From NCBI GenBank assembly GCA_900766975.1, contig CAAFXO010000022.1, forward strand, positions 7,951-71,950: a DNA stretch of 64,000 nt, given 5' to 3'. The first letter of the stretch is position 1; the number at the start of each line of letters is the position of its first letter. The notes beneath the pieces were generated by a model. That model saw nothing but the letters and a program-made list of their open reading frames with translations, was not told the origin of the DNA and did no database searches. This document shows, in pieces, positions 17,786 to 27,391 of this stretch. Position numbers and translations under genes: made by a program. This stretch comes from Bacteroidales bacterium (lineage in GTDB: Bacteria; Bacteroidota; Bacteroidia; Bacteroidales; Muribaculaceae).

Positions 17786-19531
17786 TTAGAGTTCTTTGAC
17801 TTCGGTGATCTTGCGGATGCCGCGAGTGCCGAAGTATTCTTCGACGTTACACTTGATCTTCACTTGCTTGCCATAGATGCCGGGGTTGAGTTTCAGACCG
17901 AGTGTCGAGCGGACAGCCGATGAGAGCTGTGCCGGCACGGAGTTGTTGACGCCACACTTCATCGGAGCCACTGAGGAGAGGATCACATTGTTGGAGTTGA
18001 GGTATGCGGTCGAACCGGGCACTTCGTTGGCGCTGAACTCGCAAGCATCGCCGGTGAAGTCCGAACCGGTAACCACATATCCGGCTACATAACCGATCAC
18101 CCAGACTCCGGTCTTATCTTCGGTCGAAGCCTTAACCCAAGAGATGTTATAGGGGTTGGCTTCCGTGCCGTCGCCTGCCGGGGCGGGACCTTCGCTGCCG
18201 CCGCTCATCGACTTGCCGTTGATGCGGAACTCATTGAAGCCACCCTTGCTCTCGACGATGGCGGGGAGTCCAAGGTCGGTGGAAATCTTACCATTTACCA
18301 AGAGTTGTGCCTTGTAATATTCAGGGTTGTCGATCAGATTGACCCAAGTACGGAGTGATGTGCCTTGAGGCAGGTCGACTACGATACATTTGTTGATATC
18401 GGTCTCGTCGGCACTCTCGGCGATCAGCACATTGTTGAAGGTCTCGACATCCTTGCCGAATGTCACATCGTCGGCGGAAGTGACGGTGGTAACGCCAGCC
18501 TTGACAGCACCTACGATATAGCCGGAAGTCCAGCCGATCAGACCCTCATAGTCGCCGTTTCTTACGTCAGATACGCTGAAGGGCTTTTCCTCGGTTCCGG
18601 ACTCGGTGATGATAACATCGCTTTCGTCACGCAGTATCAGCTGCCAGGGATCGGTGGCTGACCCGGAGCTGTAGTAAGATAGGATGCCTCTTACGATGCC
18701 GGTGCCGTCGGGGAGCTCTTTGTAGTAGAAGTTGGAGTAGCCGGAATTTCTCACTGTGAGTGTCTGTCCGTTGGCATCAACCAGCGTGCGGCTCACTGTC
18801 GCCTGATAGGGGGCGTAGGTTAACCCCTCTTCGTCGATCTGGAAGTGTACATTGCGGAACTCTACAAGCTGGCTCTGGAACTCGGGAAGTGTACCCTTGG
18901 TGAGCTCGTCGAAGCTGTCGAAGGTGAGACAATAGAATTGGTCGGTAGGATATGCTTCGCCATATTTTACCTTGGCAAATTCGGGAGAGGGGAGTCCGTC
19001 GCATTGAGCATGGCGCAGGATATAGTCGAGTGCCATGAATCCAAGCTGGTTTTCACCATTGAGCTCGGTGTCGGAGGGTGAACCTACCTGCTGCAATCCG
19101 TAGTAATAACCGAGATAGAGTCCGGTCATATCGACCACTACATCTTGTCCCAAGCGATAGAAGTTGTAGAGACTGCCGCTATTGATAGAGAAGGCGAGGG
19201 CGGCTGTCTCATCCTGGATCACCAATGACTTGTAGATATTGCCTGAGGCATCGCTCGACACCACGCGACCATGGATGATGATATGCTCGCCATCTATCAC
19301 ATTGCCCTCGGCATCATACTTCTCGGTGCCCGGCTTGAAACCTACTTTCTCGATCTTATTCTCGTATGCTTGCTTCAACTCAAGGATCGTGGTGTTCGCC
19401 TTGATTGAGGCTTCCGGCACCACCAGCCCGGGATCATCCATCTCGGCTTGGCAGGAGACGAGTCCTGCCGATGCCGTAATAGCGAGTGCCATGGCGAGTG
19501 CCGCATATATATTTCTTTTCATCTTTTTCAT
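17786..19531 (-). CDS. Surface lipoprotein with DUF6359/DUF5689-like OB domains
   Basis: The predicted lipoprotein has the lipobox LVSC (in ASAGLVSCQAEMDDP). It carries about three repeats of an OB-fold-like unit: HIIIHGRVVSSDASGNIYKSL (DUF5689-like), then two of the type NPYNISWVKAS..WVIGYVAGYVV (DUF6359-like). A longer frame begins at 19564. I prefer ATG 19531 (MKKMKRNIYAAL), because it gives a normal signal peptide and avoids most of the overlap with the upstream stop at 19545. It is coupled to the 527-aa lipoprotein and TonB receptor. A role in binding substrate at the surface is inference from context. Confidence 0.78.
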   Translation of the reverse strand: MKKMKRNIYAALAMALAITASAGLVSCQAEMDDPGLVVPEASIKANTTILELKQAYENKIEKVGFKPGTEKYDAEGNVIDGEHIIIHGRVVSSDASGNIYKSLVIQDETAALAFSINSGSLYNFYRLGQDVVVDMTGLYLGYYYGLQQVGSPSDTELNGENQLGFMALDYILRHAQCDGLPSPEFAKVKYGEAYPTDQFYCLTFDSFDELTKGTLPEFQSQLVEFRNVHFQIDEEGLTYAPYQATVSRTLVDANGQTLTVRNSGYSNFYYKELPDGTGIVRGILSYYSSGSATDPWQLILRDESDVIITESGTEEKPFSVSDVRNGDYEGLIGWTSGYIVGAVKAGVTTVTSADDVTFGKDVETFNNVLIAESADETDINKCIVVDLPQGTSLRTWVNLIDNPEYYKAQLLVNGKISTDLGLPAIVESKGGFNEFRINGKSMSGGSEGPAPAGDGTEANPYNISWVKASTEDKTGVWVIGYVAGYVVTGSDFTGDACEFSANEVPGSTAYLNSNNVILSSVAPMKCGVNNSVPAQLSSAVRSTLGLKLNPGIYGKQVKIKCNVEEYFGTRGIRKITEVKEL

Positions 19532-19544
19532 CTTTTCGTTAGAT

Positions 19545-21128
19545 TTACTTTTTGCCATAGACATTCAGGTTGTTGATCTCCCATTGGTCGGCACCCTCGG
19601 TGGTCGATTCATATTTGAAACCGACTTCCACCACCTTGCCATCGAATTTGGAGATATCGATCTTGCCACTTGATGCGAATGCCCAAGAGCCGGCTTTAGG
19701 CCATGTCGGGATGTCATATTCGGTCCAATCGGTTGTGCCCGATTCGCGCACCACCACCTTGCCGAGAGTCGGAAGTGTGGTCTGATACTTGGCAGCATGC
19801 TGGAAGTCAACCGAAGCGCCGGTCACACCCTCCAAAGAGATGGCGGGTGAGTAGGCGATCGACTTGGCTTCCTTGGCTCCTCCTACGAATGCGCTGGCGT
19901 TGAGATAGTATGCACCGTTGTATGAAGCCCATTTCCATACGTAGGATAACCCCTCGGAGAGTGAAACGTTGTCGAATGTCCAGTCGCATGTTGCACTGCT
20001 CGATGACAGGAGCGTGAAGAGAGCTGTGCCATCACCGCCGCCGGTAGAGGGGCCGTCGGGTGTATCGCCCGAGTGATCCGGCTTTTCGGCGTTGCCGACG
20101 TTGACATTGTCGATGCAGTAGGTGGTAGAGAAGCCCGAGCCTCCCTTCTCTGAGTAGTAGCGCCAGCCGATGTAGATGGTGCCGCTATATGTAGAGAGGT
20201 CGACGTTGGCTTTCACCCAGTCGCTATAGCCGGTGCCTGTAGGAGGCACTGCGATGTCTGCATTCAACTTTGTATTCGATGATGTCTTCGGATCGTTTGA
20301 ACTCATCACATAGACTTCGAGCATACAATTGTCGGCAGGATATGCAGCTTGTGTCTCAAATTGGAGTGTCTTCTCGGTGATCTTATCCAAGTCGATGGCA
20401 GGAGTGATGAGCCAGTTCTCATACGGGCCGCCGGTCTCTGTGCCGAGATATGCACTGGTGGTAATGTAGTTGTTGCCGCTGAACTCCTTGATATACCATC
20501 CGCTCAGTCCGCCGGTGACTTCCACATTCTTCCAACCTTGTGCGGCGTAGGTGTCAAACGACTTGCCGAAGTCGAAGTCCTGATAGAACGGACCATCCAC
20601 CGGCGGAAGCACGATCTCTTCCTTACCCTTGTCCCCCCAGTTATAGTCGGAGACGGATCTCACACCGTATGCGCCGCAATATTTGGAGCCTACTGTGCCT
20701 TTGAGAGTCACCTGCTTGCCGAGGTTGTCGGGATTGTCTACAAGGTTGAGTGCCGTGCGAGCACCTCCGCTCGGGAGCTGGACAGTGGCGCAGTTCTCAT
20801 AGTTGCGCTCTTCGGGATCCATGGCGATGAGCAGATTGGTAGCTACGGTGAATGGACCCTCGAATTGAGCGCACTTCTCGCTCAGAACGTTGCTGATATC
20901 GACGTTACATACTCCGACGATATATCCGGTGACCCAGGGCTCGGGATAGTCTTCATTAACCGATCCGAGCAAACATTGATAGGCGGTCATGGGATTGTCC
21001 CATGCGCCGGTGCCTATGCCCCCTTCCGGCACGTTGACCGGCGGCTGGGCGTATTCGTAGTCGCACGATGTCAGTCCGACCATTGCCACCAACATCATCG
21101 CGATTATATTCTTAATATTCTTTATCAT
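19545..21128 (-). CDS. Surface lipoprotein with DUF6359-like and choice-of-anchor-like domains
   Basis: The 527-aa protein has a lipoprotein signal ending LTSC (residue 22). A DUF6359-like OB unit comes first (AYQCLLGSVN..WVTGYIVGVCNVD), then a jelly-roll domain with FYQDFDFGKSFDTYAAQGW and NWLITPAIDLD, typical of choice-of-anchor/MAM-like sandwiches. A second sandwich, related to the C-terminal part of endonuclease copy B, follows. It starts 21 bp after the TonB receptor and probably shares its transcript. It takes the position of a SusD-type partner but has no visible SusD TPR fold. Confidence 0.78.
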   Translation of the reverse strand: MIKNIKNIIAMMLVAMVGLTSCDYEYAQPPVNVPEGGIGTGAWDNPMTAYQCLLGSVNEDYPEPWVTGYIVGVCNVDISNVLSEKCAQFEGPFTVATNLLIAMDPEERNYENCATVQLPSGGARTALNLVDNPDNLGKQVTLKGTVGSKYCGAYGVRSVSDYNWGDKGKEEIVLPPVDGPFYQDFDFGKSFDTYAAQGWKNVEVTGGLSGWYIKEFSGNNYITTSAYLGTETGGPYENWLITPAIDLDKITEKTLQFETQAAYPADNCMLEVYVMSSNDPKTSSNTKLNADIAVPPTGTGYSDWVKANVDLSTYSGTIYIGWRYYSEKGGSGFSTTYCIDNVNVGNAEKPDHSGDTPDGPSTGGGDGTALFTLLSSSSATCDWTFDNVSLSEGLSYVWKWASYNGAYYLNASAFVGGAKEAKSIAYSPAISLEGVTGASVDFQHAAKYQTTLPTLGKVVVRESGTTDWTEYDIPTWPKAGSWAFASSGKIDISKFDGKVVEVGFKYESTTEGADQWEINNLNVYGKK

Positions 21129-21149
21129 ATCTTTGATAGGATTGCTTGG

Positions 21150-23960
21150 TTAGAATCTGATACCCAGGTTGAGATATACGCGGATGCCTTGTGCATAGTA
21201 TACCTTGTTGGGGAATTTGTTGACATCATAGTTGGTGTAGTCGAACTTACCCTCTTGCCATCCGCCGGTCTGGATGTTGCGGTTGTTCAGGAGGTTGTTG
21301 ACGCTGAGGTTGATGTTGATTTGACCGAATTTGGTGTAGATCAACTTGCCGATAGAGAGGTTCATCACCCATTCGTTGTTATATTTGTCTTGATGAGTGA
21401 TCTCTTCCATGCGCTCTTTGTATTGCTCTTCGGTGGTGCAGAATTTCCAGAGGCCGGGCATCTCTTCGTGGCGACTCGGTGAGAGTTCGAAATAGCCGTC
21501 GCCCATCCACTGAGTGTTGACTTCGAAGAACCATCTCTTGATGTTATAGTTGATGGCAAATGATACAGCCTGTTGGGGAGTGCCTCCGATGTGATAGTTC
21601 TTGAGGTAAACCTTGCGGACCACATCAGCCTCCGAGCCGTTTTCGTAGCTGCGTACACCCCAGGGATTGTTCTTATAGCGATAGTCGCCGATGCTTCCGG
21701 CAGCCGAGATCGAGAGGTTGCTGAGGATCTTGTATTGCATACCGAGCTCGATACCTTTATATTCGAGCTGCATGCCACTCATGGCATAGTTCATGAATGA
21801 GTTGAGGTCGTAGTCGTAGAAACCGCTACGCTTCATAGCATCCCAGATGTAGGTGTAATAACCCTTGACCGAACCGCGGAAGTTCTTGTAGTTCCAGGTG
21901 TAGCTGAGGTCGGCAGCCAAGTATTTTTCGCTCTTGAGCACGCCTACGGAAGTGTCTTTGGTGCGGGGAGAGATGTAAGCATCGTTGGGGCGCGGAGCGC
22001 GTGAACCATAGCCGACGTGGGCGGTGAAGAAGTTGCGACCGTCGAGCTTGTAGGTGGCTCCGGCTTTCACACCGAAGTTCACGAAGTTGTGCATATTGCC
22101 TGTGCCGAGTGACTGAGGCTTGCCGAGGCCTTTGGTCTCCTCGTCGTAGGGGGCACGACCATTTCTCATCATACCCTCACGCCAGAAGCTGGTGGTGCTG
22201 ACTTCGGCAGCATAGTTGACGTTCCAGTGCTTGGTGACAATCTGATTCTGCGCCCAGAGGCGAGAACCGATGTTGCGGATATAGTAGTTATAGCCGAAGA
22301 TGTCACCCTTATATACCTTGCGGTCGGGGTTGTCGAGGTCGTTCTGCATGATGTTGACATCGCCGGCGAAGTCACGCTCGGAGAAGTTGTCGATATCGCG
22401 CCAGTATTCGCCGCCGAGCAGATCGCGGATGGTCTTGTAATAGTGGGCGTCGGTATAGGTGACATTCAAGCCTGCCTGCAGGGTCATGTAGTCGTTGAGA
22501 CGATGATCGAGGTTGCTATTGAGCATGTAGGCGTTGAAGTTGGAGTGACGATCTTCGAGGATATAGGTCGATTGTCCCACCAATGATGGGTCGCGATCAT
22601 ATTGCTGACAGTTCAGGTGGTTGGTAAGATAGATCTGATCCCAGTTGATCTGACGGATGCTCGGGTCGTTCTGCCATGCGTAAGTCACAAATTCCTGCTG
22701 AGCGAGTTGCTGAGCATAGAGGTCGGGATCTTCCTCTTCAGTCACTGTGGGTGCATAGTAGGAGGGGAGATAGCGATAGTAGTCGGGACGCGGGTCGGCA
22801 GCCTGATACCAGTTGAGCGCCGACGAGCTGTAATTGTTCGAACGGAAGGCAAAGGCGGTGTTGAGCTTGGTGCCCATCTTGGGAGTCCAGAGCCAGTTGA
22901 GCATCAGGGAGGGGTCGAAAGCCTCGACTACGCGCGATGATTTCTTCTTGCCGTTGAGATAACCCCACGAGGGATTGTAGAGGTTGGAGCCGGCGAGATC
23001 GTAGGTCTCTTGGGTGGCAGCAGCGTTGGTGGCACGCTGGGTGGGGGCTCCCCATGTGGAGAGGTTGAGTGAGTGCTTGTCGTTGAAGACTTTCTGCACG
23101 GCCAAGAAGTAGCCGATCGAGTTATAGAATGTACCTTCGATCACACCCTCGGGAGCATAGCGGCCGATGATCGATGCTGTGAAAGCCCATCCATGCTTGT
23201 TGAGGCCTGAGGCATATTGCAGCATGGCGCGAAGCATGTAGTTGGAGTTGGTGTAGGAGAGATTGCCTTTCCAGCCGGGTGCATATTCGGAGGCGTAGGT
23301 GGTGACATTGCTGGAGCCGCCGATCGAGCCATAGCCGTAGGAGGCAGCGCTTTGTCCGATCTCTGTCGAGCGATTGCGGAATGCACTGGAGGTCATACCG
23401 CCGAACATCGAATAGTTGAAGAGACCGCGCATGGCGTCGTTCATGTTCACACCGTTGACATAGCCGGTCTGCCAGTTGGTGTTGTAGCCTCGCATGCGGA
23501 AACGCACAACTGAGAAGTTGTAGTTGGCAGCCTGATAGTAGATATCGTCGGTGGCTCCGGAGATGGTGCTCACCTGCTGGCCGATACCCTCATCTTCGGC
23601 TAGTTCTTCTTCGTTGAAGATCAGGTCGTCGGTCTCCGAGCGAACTTCGCCGATGATGGCTTTTACTTTGATTTCGCCGATGTTTAAGACTATGTTTTCT
23701 TTCAAAACGATATCTTGTGATGCATCTTCATAACCGGAGGCGATGATGTCGATGACATCTTCACCCGGAGATGTATTGCTGATGGTGAAGACTCCATCCG
23801 AGCCTGTCACCACGAAGATAGCGCGTTCGCGCAGCAGGACGTTGGCGTCAGCCACCGGCTTGCCCGTACGGCTATCCACCACTATACCCTTAACGCCGGT
23901 GTCGGCAAGCGCCGTCATCGCGATGCATAGCAGTGAGAGTAGTGTAAGTTTAATTCGCAT
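21150..23960 (-). CDS. TonB-dependent outer-membrane receptor
   Basis: The 936-aa protein has a signal peptide (about residues 1-19). A carboxypeptidase-regulatory-like domain follows (GVKGIVVDSRTGKPVADANV, about 23-105), then a plug domain (GATDDIYYQAANYNFSVVRF..GYVNGVNMNDAM) and a long beta-barrel ending in IRVYLNLGIRF, with the usual terminal aromatic. It takes energised uptake from the TonB complex. The neighbours are nucleases and lipoproteins, with no SusD, sigma or anti-sigma gene. This suggests import of nucleic-acid fragments or nucleotides, but the ligand is inference. Confidence 0.88.
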   Translation of the reverse strand: MRIKLTLLSLLCIAMTALADTGVKGIVVDSRTGKPVADANVLLRERAIFVVTGSDGVFTISNTSPGEDVIDIIASGYEDASQDIVLKENIVLNIGEIKVKAIIGEVRSETDDLIFNEEELAEDEGIGQQVSTISGATDDIYYQAANYNFSVVRFRMRGYNTNWQTGYVNGVNMNDAMRGLFNYSMFGGMTSSAFRNRSTEIGQSAASYGYGSIGGSSNVTTYASEYAPGWKGNLSYTNSNYMLRAMLQYASGLNKHGWAFTASIIGRYAPEGVIEGTFYNSIGYFLAVQKVFNDKHSLNLSTWGAPTQRATNAAATQETYDLAGSNLYNPSWGYLNGKKKSSRVVEAFDPSLMLNWLWTPKMGTKLNTAFAFRSNNYSSSALNWYQAADPRPDYYRYLPSYYAPTVTEEEDPDLYAQQLAQQEFVTYAWQNDPSIRQINWDQIYLTNHLNCQQYDRDPSLVGQSTYILEDRHSNFNAYMLNSNLDHRLNDYMTLQAGLNVTYTDAHYYKTIRDLLGGEYWRDIDNFSERDFAGDVNIMQNDLDNPDRKVYKGDIFGYNYYIRNIGSRLWAQNQIVTKHWNVNYAAEVSTTSFWREGMMRNGRAPYDEETKGLGKPQSLGTGNMHNFVNFGVKAGATYKLDGRNFFTAHVGYGSRAPRPNDAYISPRTKDTSVGVLKSEKYLAADLSYTWNYKNFRGSVKGYYTYIWDAMKRSGFYDYDLNSFMNYAMSGMQLEYKGIELGMQYKILSNLSISAAGSIGDYRYKNNPWGVRSYENGSEADVVRKVYLKNYHIGGTPQQAVSFAINYNIKRWFFEVNTQWMGDGYFELSPSRHEEMPGLWKFCTTEEQYKERMEEITHQDKYNNEWVMNLSIGKLIYTKFGQININLSVNNLLNNRNIQTGGWQEGKFDYTNYDVNKFPNKVYYAQGIRVYLNLGIRF

Positions 23961-24026
23961 AATAATATGATTCTGATTAGTTTGCTTTATATTTATATTT
24001 TGCTTTATATTATAAAGTAAAGTTGT

Positions 24027-24063
24027 AAAAATTTAAGGAACGCGCTCTAAGGGATGCGCTCTT
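24027..24063. repeat. GCGCTCT repeat, two direct half-sites
   Basis: ATTTAAGGAACGCGCTCT (24031-24048, preceded by an A run) is followed at 24054-24063 by a second, diverged half-site ATGCGCTCTT. The latter overlaps the stop codon of the adjacent nuclease gene. It lies in the 101-bp gap between the TonB receptor and the EEP gene. Confidence 0.7.
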
Positions 24064-25144
24064 AATTTACTTTGATTTCCTTGACTAAGAAAATCTCTGT
24101 GGGGAAGTGGTCGGAATATCCGTTGGTCCATACGCCGCCGGAGAATGTGCGGAGGGGATACCCCTTGTATTGACCATCTTGCTGGCGGAGGAACTCGCGG
24201 TTGAGCACTTCGGCGGCATAGAATTTCAGGCCGCAAGTGCCATCTACGATGTTGGAGTTGACGATGATCTGGTCGAAGAGGTCCCAGTTGCCGCGATAGA
24301 TATAAGATCCGAAGCCTCGGTCATATTTCTCCCAGAAGGGGTTGTAGAAACCACCCGGTTGGGTCTTCTTGATATCCTTGACAGCGCCGAGGACTTCAGA
24401 GACGGACTTATTGTATGGGTCGTCGTTCAAGTCGCCCATGGTTACGATGCCGATGCCGGGGTATTTCTCGTTGAGCTCTTGGGCTATCCGGAGGTTGAGA
24501 CGGGCGGCAGCCTCGCGGAGCCAGCTACTCTCATTCTCGCCGTTGCGACGTGAGGGCCAGTGGTTTACGATGATGGCGATGCGCGAGTAGCCGGTCTGCT
24601 TGGTGCCCATCAAGCCGATGACACACATCTGGTCGCGGGTCTTGAAGTGGGGCAGTTCTTCGAGCTTCAGTGTGTAGTTCTCGACTTTGAGCACGCGGAA
24701 CATTGCCGGGTTGTAAAGCAATCCGACATCGACACCACGCGCATCGGGAGAGTCGTGATGCACGATCTGCAGATTCCAATCCTTGATGGCATCTGCCTTG
24801 ACCAGGTCTTGGAGCACGGTGATGTTCTCGATCTCGCTGACGCCGATCACTGCCGGCCCCATCGGGGTGGTCTTGGTGGTCATCTGCGAGATGGAGTATG
24901 CCATGTTGTTGATCTTTTTCCAGTATTTGTTGCTATCCCATTGACGATCGCCGGCGGGGGAGAACTCGAGGTCGTATTTGCCGTTGTTGTTGATCGTGTC
25001 AAAGAGGTTCTCGAGGTTGTAGAATGCCACGCCGAATGTGGCGATCTTCTTAGACTGCTCTTTACCCTCTTTCTGGGCGAAGAGGGGATTGATGAAGATC
25101 ATCCCCAAGAGCAGAAGTGCTATTGTTGTGAGTCCTTTTTTCAT
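24062..25144 (-). CDS. Secreted endonuclease/exonuclease/phosphatase (EEP) family protein
   Basis: The 360-aa protein has a signal peptide (about residues 1-23, ending LFAQ). The metal-dependent EEP fold is clear: YNLENLFDT, the catalytic Glu in GVSEIENI, DARGVDVGLLYN, NHWPSRR, GDLNDDP and the terminal SDHFP with the catalytic His. It could cleave DNA or RNA ends or phosphodiesters outside the cytoplasm. It begins 19 bp after deoC and precedes the TonB receptor. This supports a role in breaking down external nucleic acid, which remains inference. Confidence 0.87.
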   Translation of the reverse strand: MKKGLTTIALLLLGMIFINPLFAQKEGKEQSKKIATFGVAFYNLENLFDTINNNGKYDLEFSPAGDRQWDSNKYWKKINNMAYSISQMTTKTTPMGPAVIGVSEIENITVLQDLVKADAIKDWNLQIVHHDSPDARGVDVGLLYNPAMFRVLKVENYTLKLEELPHFKTRDQMCVIGLMGTKQTGYSRIAIIVNHWPSRRNGENESSWLREAAARLNLRIAQELNEKYPGIGIVTMGDLNDDPYNKSVSEVLGAVKDIKKTQPGGFYNPFWEKYDRGFGSYIYRGNWDLFDQIIVNSNIVDGTCGLKFYAAEVLNREFLRQQDGQYKGYPLRTFSGGVWTNGYSDHFPTEIFLVKEIKVN

Positions 25145-25163
25145 AGCGGGGAGGAGTGTCGAG

Positions 25164-26042
25164 TTAGAAGAATTTTACGGTCTCGTCTTCGAGGCTCGAC
25201 AGCACGTTGTTGGCCAGAGAGCTTGCGCCGAGGCGGAAGAGGTCGTTGTTGAGCCATTCGTCGCCGAGCAGGCTCTTGACGATGGCGTAATATCCGAGTG
25301 CATCTTGAGTCGTGCGAACCCCTCCGGCAGCCTTGAAGCCTACTTTGCGTCCGGTAGTTTCGTAGTATTCTTTGATGCATTGGCACATCACGTATGCCGC
25401 TTCGGGAGAGGCTCCGGGGTAGATCTTGCCGGTAGATGTCTTGATGAAGTCGGCTTCGCTATACATGGCCAGAAGGCTGGCGTTGCGGATCAGTTCGGCG
25501 CTTTTGAGACATCCGGTCTCGAGGATCACTTTGAGACGTGCACCGCGGGCGGCATGCTTGAGCTCGATGATCTCGTCGCACACATCTTCGTAGTTCTTGT
25601 CCAGGAAGTTGCCGACATTGAGCACGATGTCCACCTCGTCGGCACCGGACTCTACAGCCATCGCCACATCAGCCACTTTCACTGCCTGGAAGGTCTGGCT
25701 CGAGGGAAAGCATCCTGCCACTACGCAGACGTCGACTCCCTCCACATCCAGATTGGTCTTCACCACTTCGGCAAAGTTGCTGTAGACGCAGATGGCGGCT
25801 ACATGGGGATATTGGGGATATTGTTCCTCAAAATCATTAACACGGCGTGTGAATGCCGTGACACTTGTCTCGTTGTCTTCGGTGCTCAGAGTGGTCAGGT
25901 CGATGCTGCTCAGCAGGAAGCGTCGCACTTCCGGAGTGTCGTACTCTCCGGCTTTGGAAAGGATCTTCTCAACCTCACTCTTTACCTTCTCGTCGTCGAC
26001 GACAACTTGGCTCTTGGAGATAACTTCTTGATATCTATCCAT
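25164..26042 (-). CDS. deoC: Deoxyribose-phosphate aldolase
   Basis: The cytosolic enzyme splits 2-deoxyribose 5-phosphate to acetaldehyde and glyceraldehyde 3-phosphate, the last step in using DNA sugars as carbon. At 292 aa it is longer at the N-terminus than the E. coli type. The active-site segments are visible: LKVILETGCL, the Schiff-base lysine in FIKTSTGK, and GFKAAGGVRT. It heads a run that continues with a secreted nuclease 19 bp downstream. That pairing makes a deoxyribose or DNA catabolic role plausible. Confidence 0.93.
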   Translation of the reverse strand: MDRYQEVISKSQVVVDDEKVKSEVEKILSKAGEYDTPEVRRFLLSSIDLTTLSTEDNETSVTAFTRRVNDFEEQYPQYPHVAAICVYSNFAEVVKTNLDVEGVDVCVVAGCFPSSQTFQAVKVADVAMAVESGADEVDIVLNVGNFLDKNYEDVCDEIIELKHAARGARLKVILETGCLKSAELIRNASLLAMYSEADFIKTSTGKIYPGASPEAAYVMCQCIKEYYETTGRKVGFKAAGGVRTTQDALGYYAIVKSLLGDEWLNNDLFRLGASSLANNVLSSLEDETVKFF

Positions 26043-26090
26043 AATAATTGAAATCTTCTGTTAACTTGTTAATATAAGAGGCTAAAAAGT

Positions 26091-26115
26091 CCTCACGTAC
26101 GCACCTCACGTACGC
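26091..26115. repeat. 12-bp direct repeat upstream of deoC
   Basis: CCTCACGTACGC occurs twice, at 26091-26102 and 26104-26115, separated by one base. It lies 50-75 bp upstream of the deoC start. Placement and near-helical spacing suit an operator, but no regulator is known here. Confidence 0.55.
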
Positions 26116-26190
26116 GAAGACGTAATTTATTCTATCACGCAAATATAACCCTTTATTTTAAATTGGCAAAGAAAGGGTATTATATAACAC

Positions 26191-26213
26191 AAAAATTTAA
26201 TGAACGCGCTCTT
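26191..26213. repeat. GCGCTCT repeat half-site
   Basis: An A run followed by ATTTAATGAACGCGCTCT. It lies 34 bp past the ruvC stop, in the same orientation as the copies at 14245 and 24027. Confidence 0.65.
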
Positions 26214-26246
26214 ATATATGTCCGATTTGTTGCTTTTGCAGGTTTG

Positions 26247-26891
26247 CTATTCCGGCTTTTCTTTGCGCTTGACTATGCGGCCGGGATTGCGGGCGATGAA
26301 GTCTGCCCAGTTCTTGGGACCTTTGGCTATTGCGGGCTTGCCGGTCTCGTAGTAGTGGGTCAGCGCCACGGCGAGTGCGTCGGTGGCATCCATGAGGCGA
26401 GGCATCTCTTCTTGGGGAATACCGAGGAGGTGTCTCAACATGTTGGCTACCTGTTCTTTAGATGCTTGGCCATTGCCTGTCACCGACATCTTGATGGTGC
26501 GGGGTGCATATTCCGCCACCGGTATATCGCGTGTCAGCACTGCCGCCATTGCCACACCTTGTGCACGGCCCAATTTCAGCATCGATTGCACGTTCTTGCC
26601 GAAGAAGGGGGCTTCGAGTGCCACCTCGTCGGGGAGGTATTGCGCGGCGAGTCCTGATACTCGCTGGTAGATGCGGTGCAGCCGCCGGTAGTGGTCTTCG
26701 AATCGGCTCAACTCGATGACTCCCATCACTATGACTTCCAATCGCTTACCCTCGATGCCGAGCACGCCATATCCCATCACGTTCGTGCCGGGGTCGATCC
26801 CCATGATGATGCGATCGAAGCGCCGCAGGTCGGTGGCACGCGCTCCACGGTCGGCAGGTTGCATCTCTTCCGAATGTTCTGTTCTTTCCAT
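26247..26891 (-). CDS. ruvC: Holliday junction resolvase RuvC
   Basis: It cuts four-way junctions together with RuvAB during recombinational repair. The catalytic acidic residues sit in IMGIDPGTNVMGYG, VALEAPFFGKN and DATDALAVALTHY. At 214 aa it is slightly long. The first 30 residues before RRFDRIIMGIDPG are not conserved, so an internal start is possible, although ATG 26891 lies 37 bp after the preceding gene. It is co-directional with the DUF4286 gene, a pairing I have seen in other Bacteroidales. Confidence 0.94.
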   Translation of the reverse strand: MERTEHSEEMQPADRGARATDLRRFDRIIMGIDPGTNVMGYGVLGIEGKRLEVIVMGVIELSRFEDHYRRLHRIYQRVSGLAAQYLPDEVALEAPFFGKNVQSMLKLGRAQGVAMAAVLTRDIPVAEYAPRTIKMSVTGNGQASKEQVANMLRHLLGIPQEEMPRLMDATDALAVALTHYYETGKPAIAKGPKNWADFIARNPGRIVKRKEKPE

Positions 26892-26928
26892 AGGCTATGG
26901 GACTTGTTGTGTCGTCTTTGTGAGGAAT

Positions 26929-27282
26929 TTACAAGTCGATGTCGATAGTTTCAAAATATGAGGTGAATAGCATGGCATTGGGGGCAAAAGAGGCGTAGAA
27001 GCTCTCTGCGAGCGAGGCAAAGATGCCCTGCTCCCATTCTTGGGCTTCCGCCATCGTCTTGAAGCAACTTTGTATCGAGATGGTGTGGCTGTCGATAGCT
27101 CCTTGCTCCACGCCCCCGGTGGCTCGGAGGGCGGAGATGCGTATCTCTGACGGTTCTGAGGCTGACACTCGGGGTTCAGTACGAGTGACGCCACGCAACC
27201 AACCACGGCGATCGGTGATCCATGCTTTGAACGCCTCTTCTTTGCTATGCTCTATAATAAAACTCGCATTAAATATAATCAT
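26929..27282 (-). CDS. DUF4286 family protein
   Basis: The 117-aa cytosolic protein starts MIIFNASFIIEHSKEEAFKAW, the usual beginning of DUF4286 proteins. These resemble dimeric alpha-beta barrel folds. Function is unknown. It lies 37 bp upstream of ruvC on the same strand and probably shares its transcript. Confidence 0.75.
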   Translation of the reverse strand: MIIFNASFIIEHSKEEAFKAWITDRRGWLRGVTRTEPRVSASEPSEIRISALRATGGVEQGAIDSHTISIQSCFKTMAEAQEWEQGIFASLAESFYASFAPNAMLFTSYFETIDIDL

Positions 27283-27337
27283 TTATTCCGTTGTTTAGTA
27301 ATTACTCTAACCTAACAGGCAGAGCAAAGATAACAAT

Positions 27338-27360
27338 AAAATTTGAGAAACGCGCTCCTT
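27338..27360. repeat. Diverged GCGCTCT repeat half-site
   Basis: AAAATTTGAGAAACGCGCTC differs from the family consensus at a few positions. It lies between the divergent DUF4286 and DUF4143 ATPase genes. Confidence 0.55.
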
Positions 27361-27391
27361 CATGAGGTGTTTTTGTTGCGTATTCTAACAC

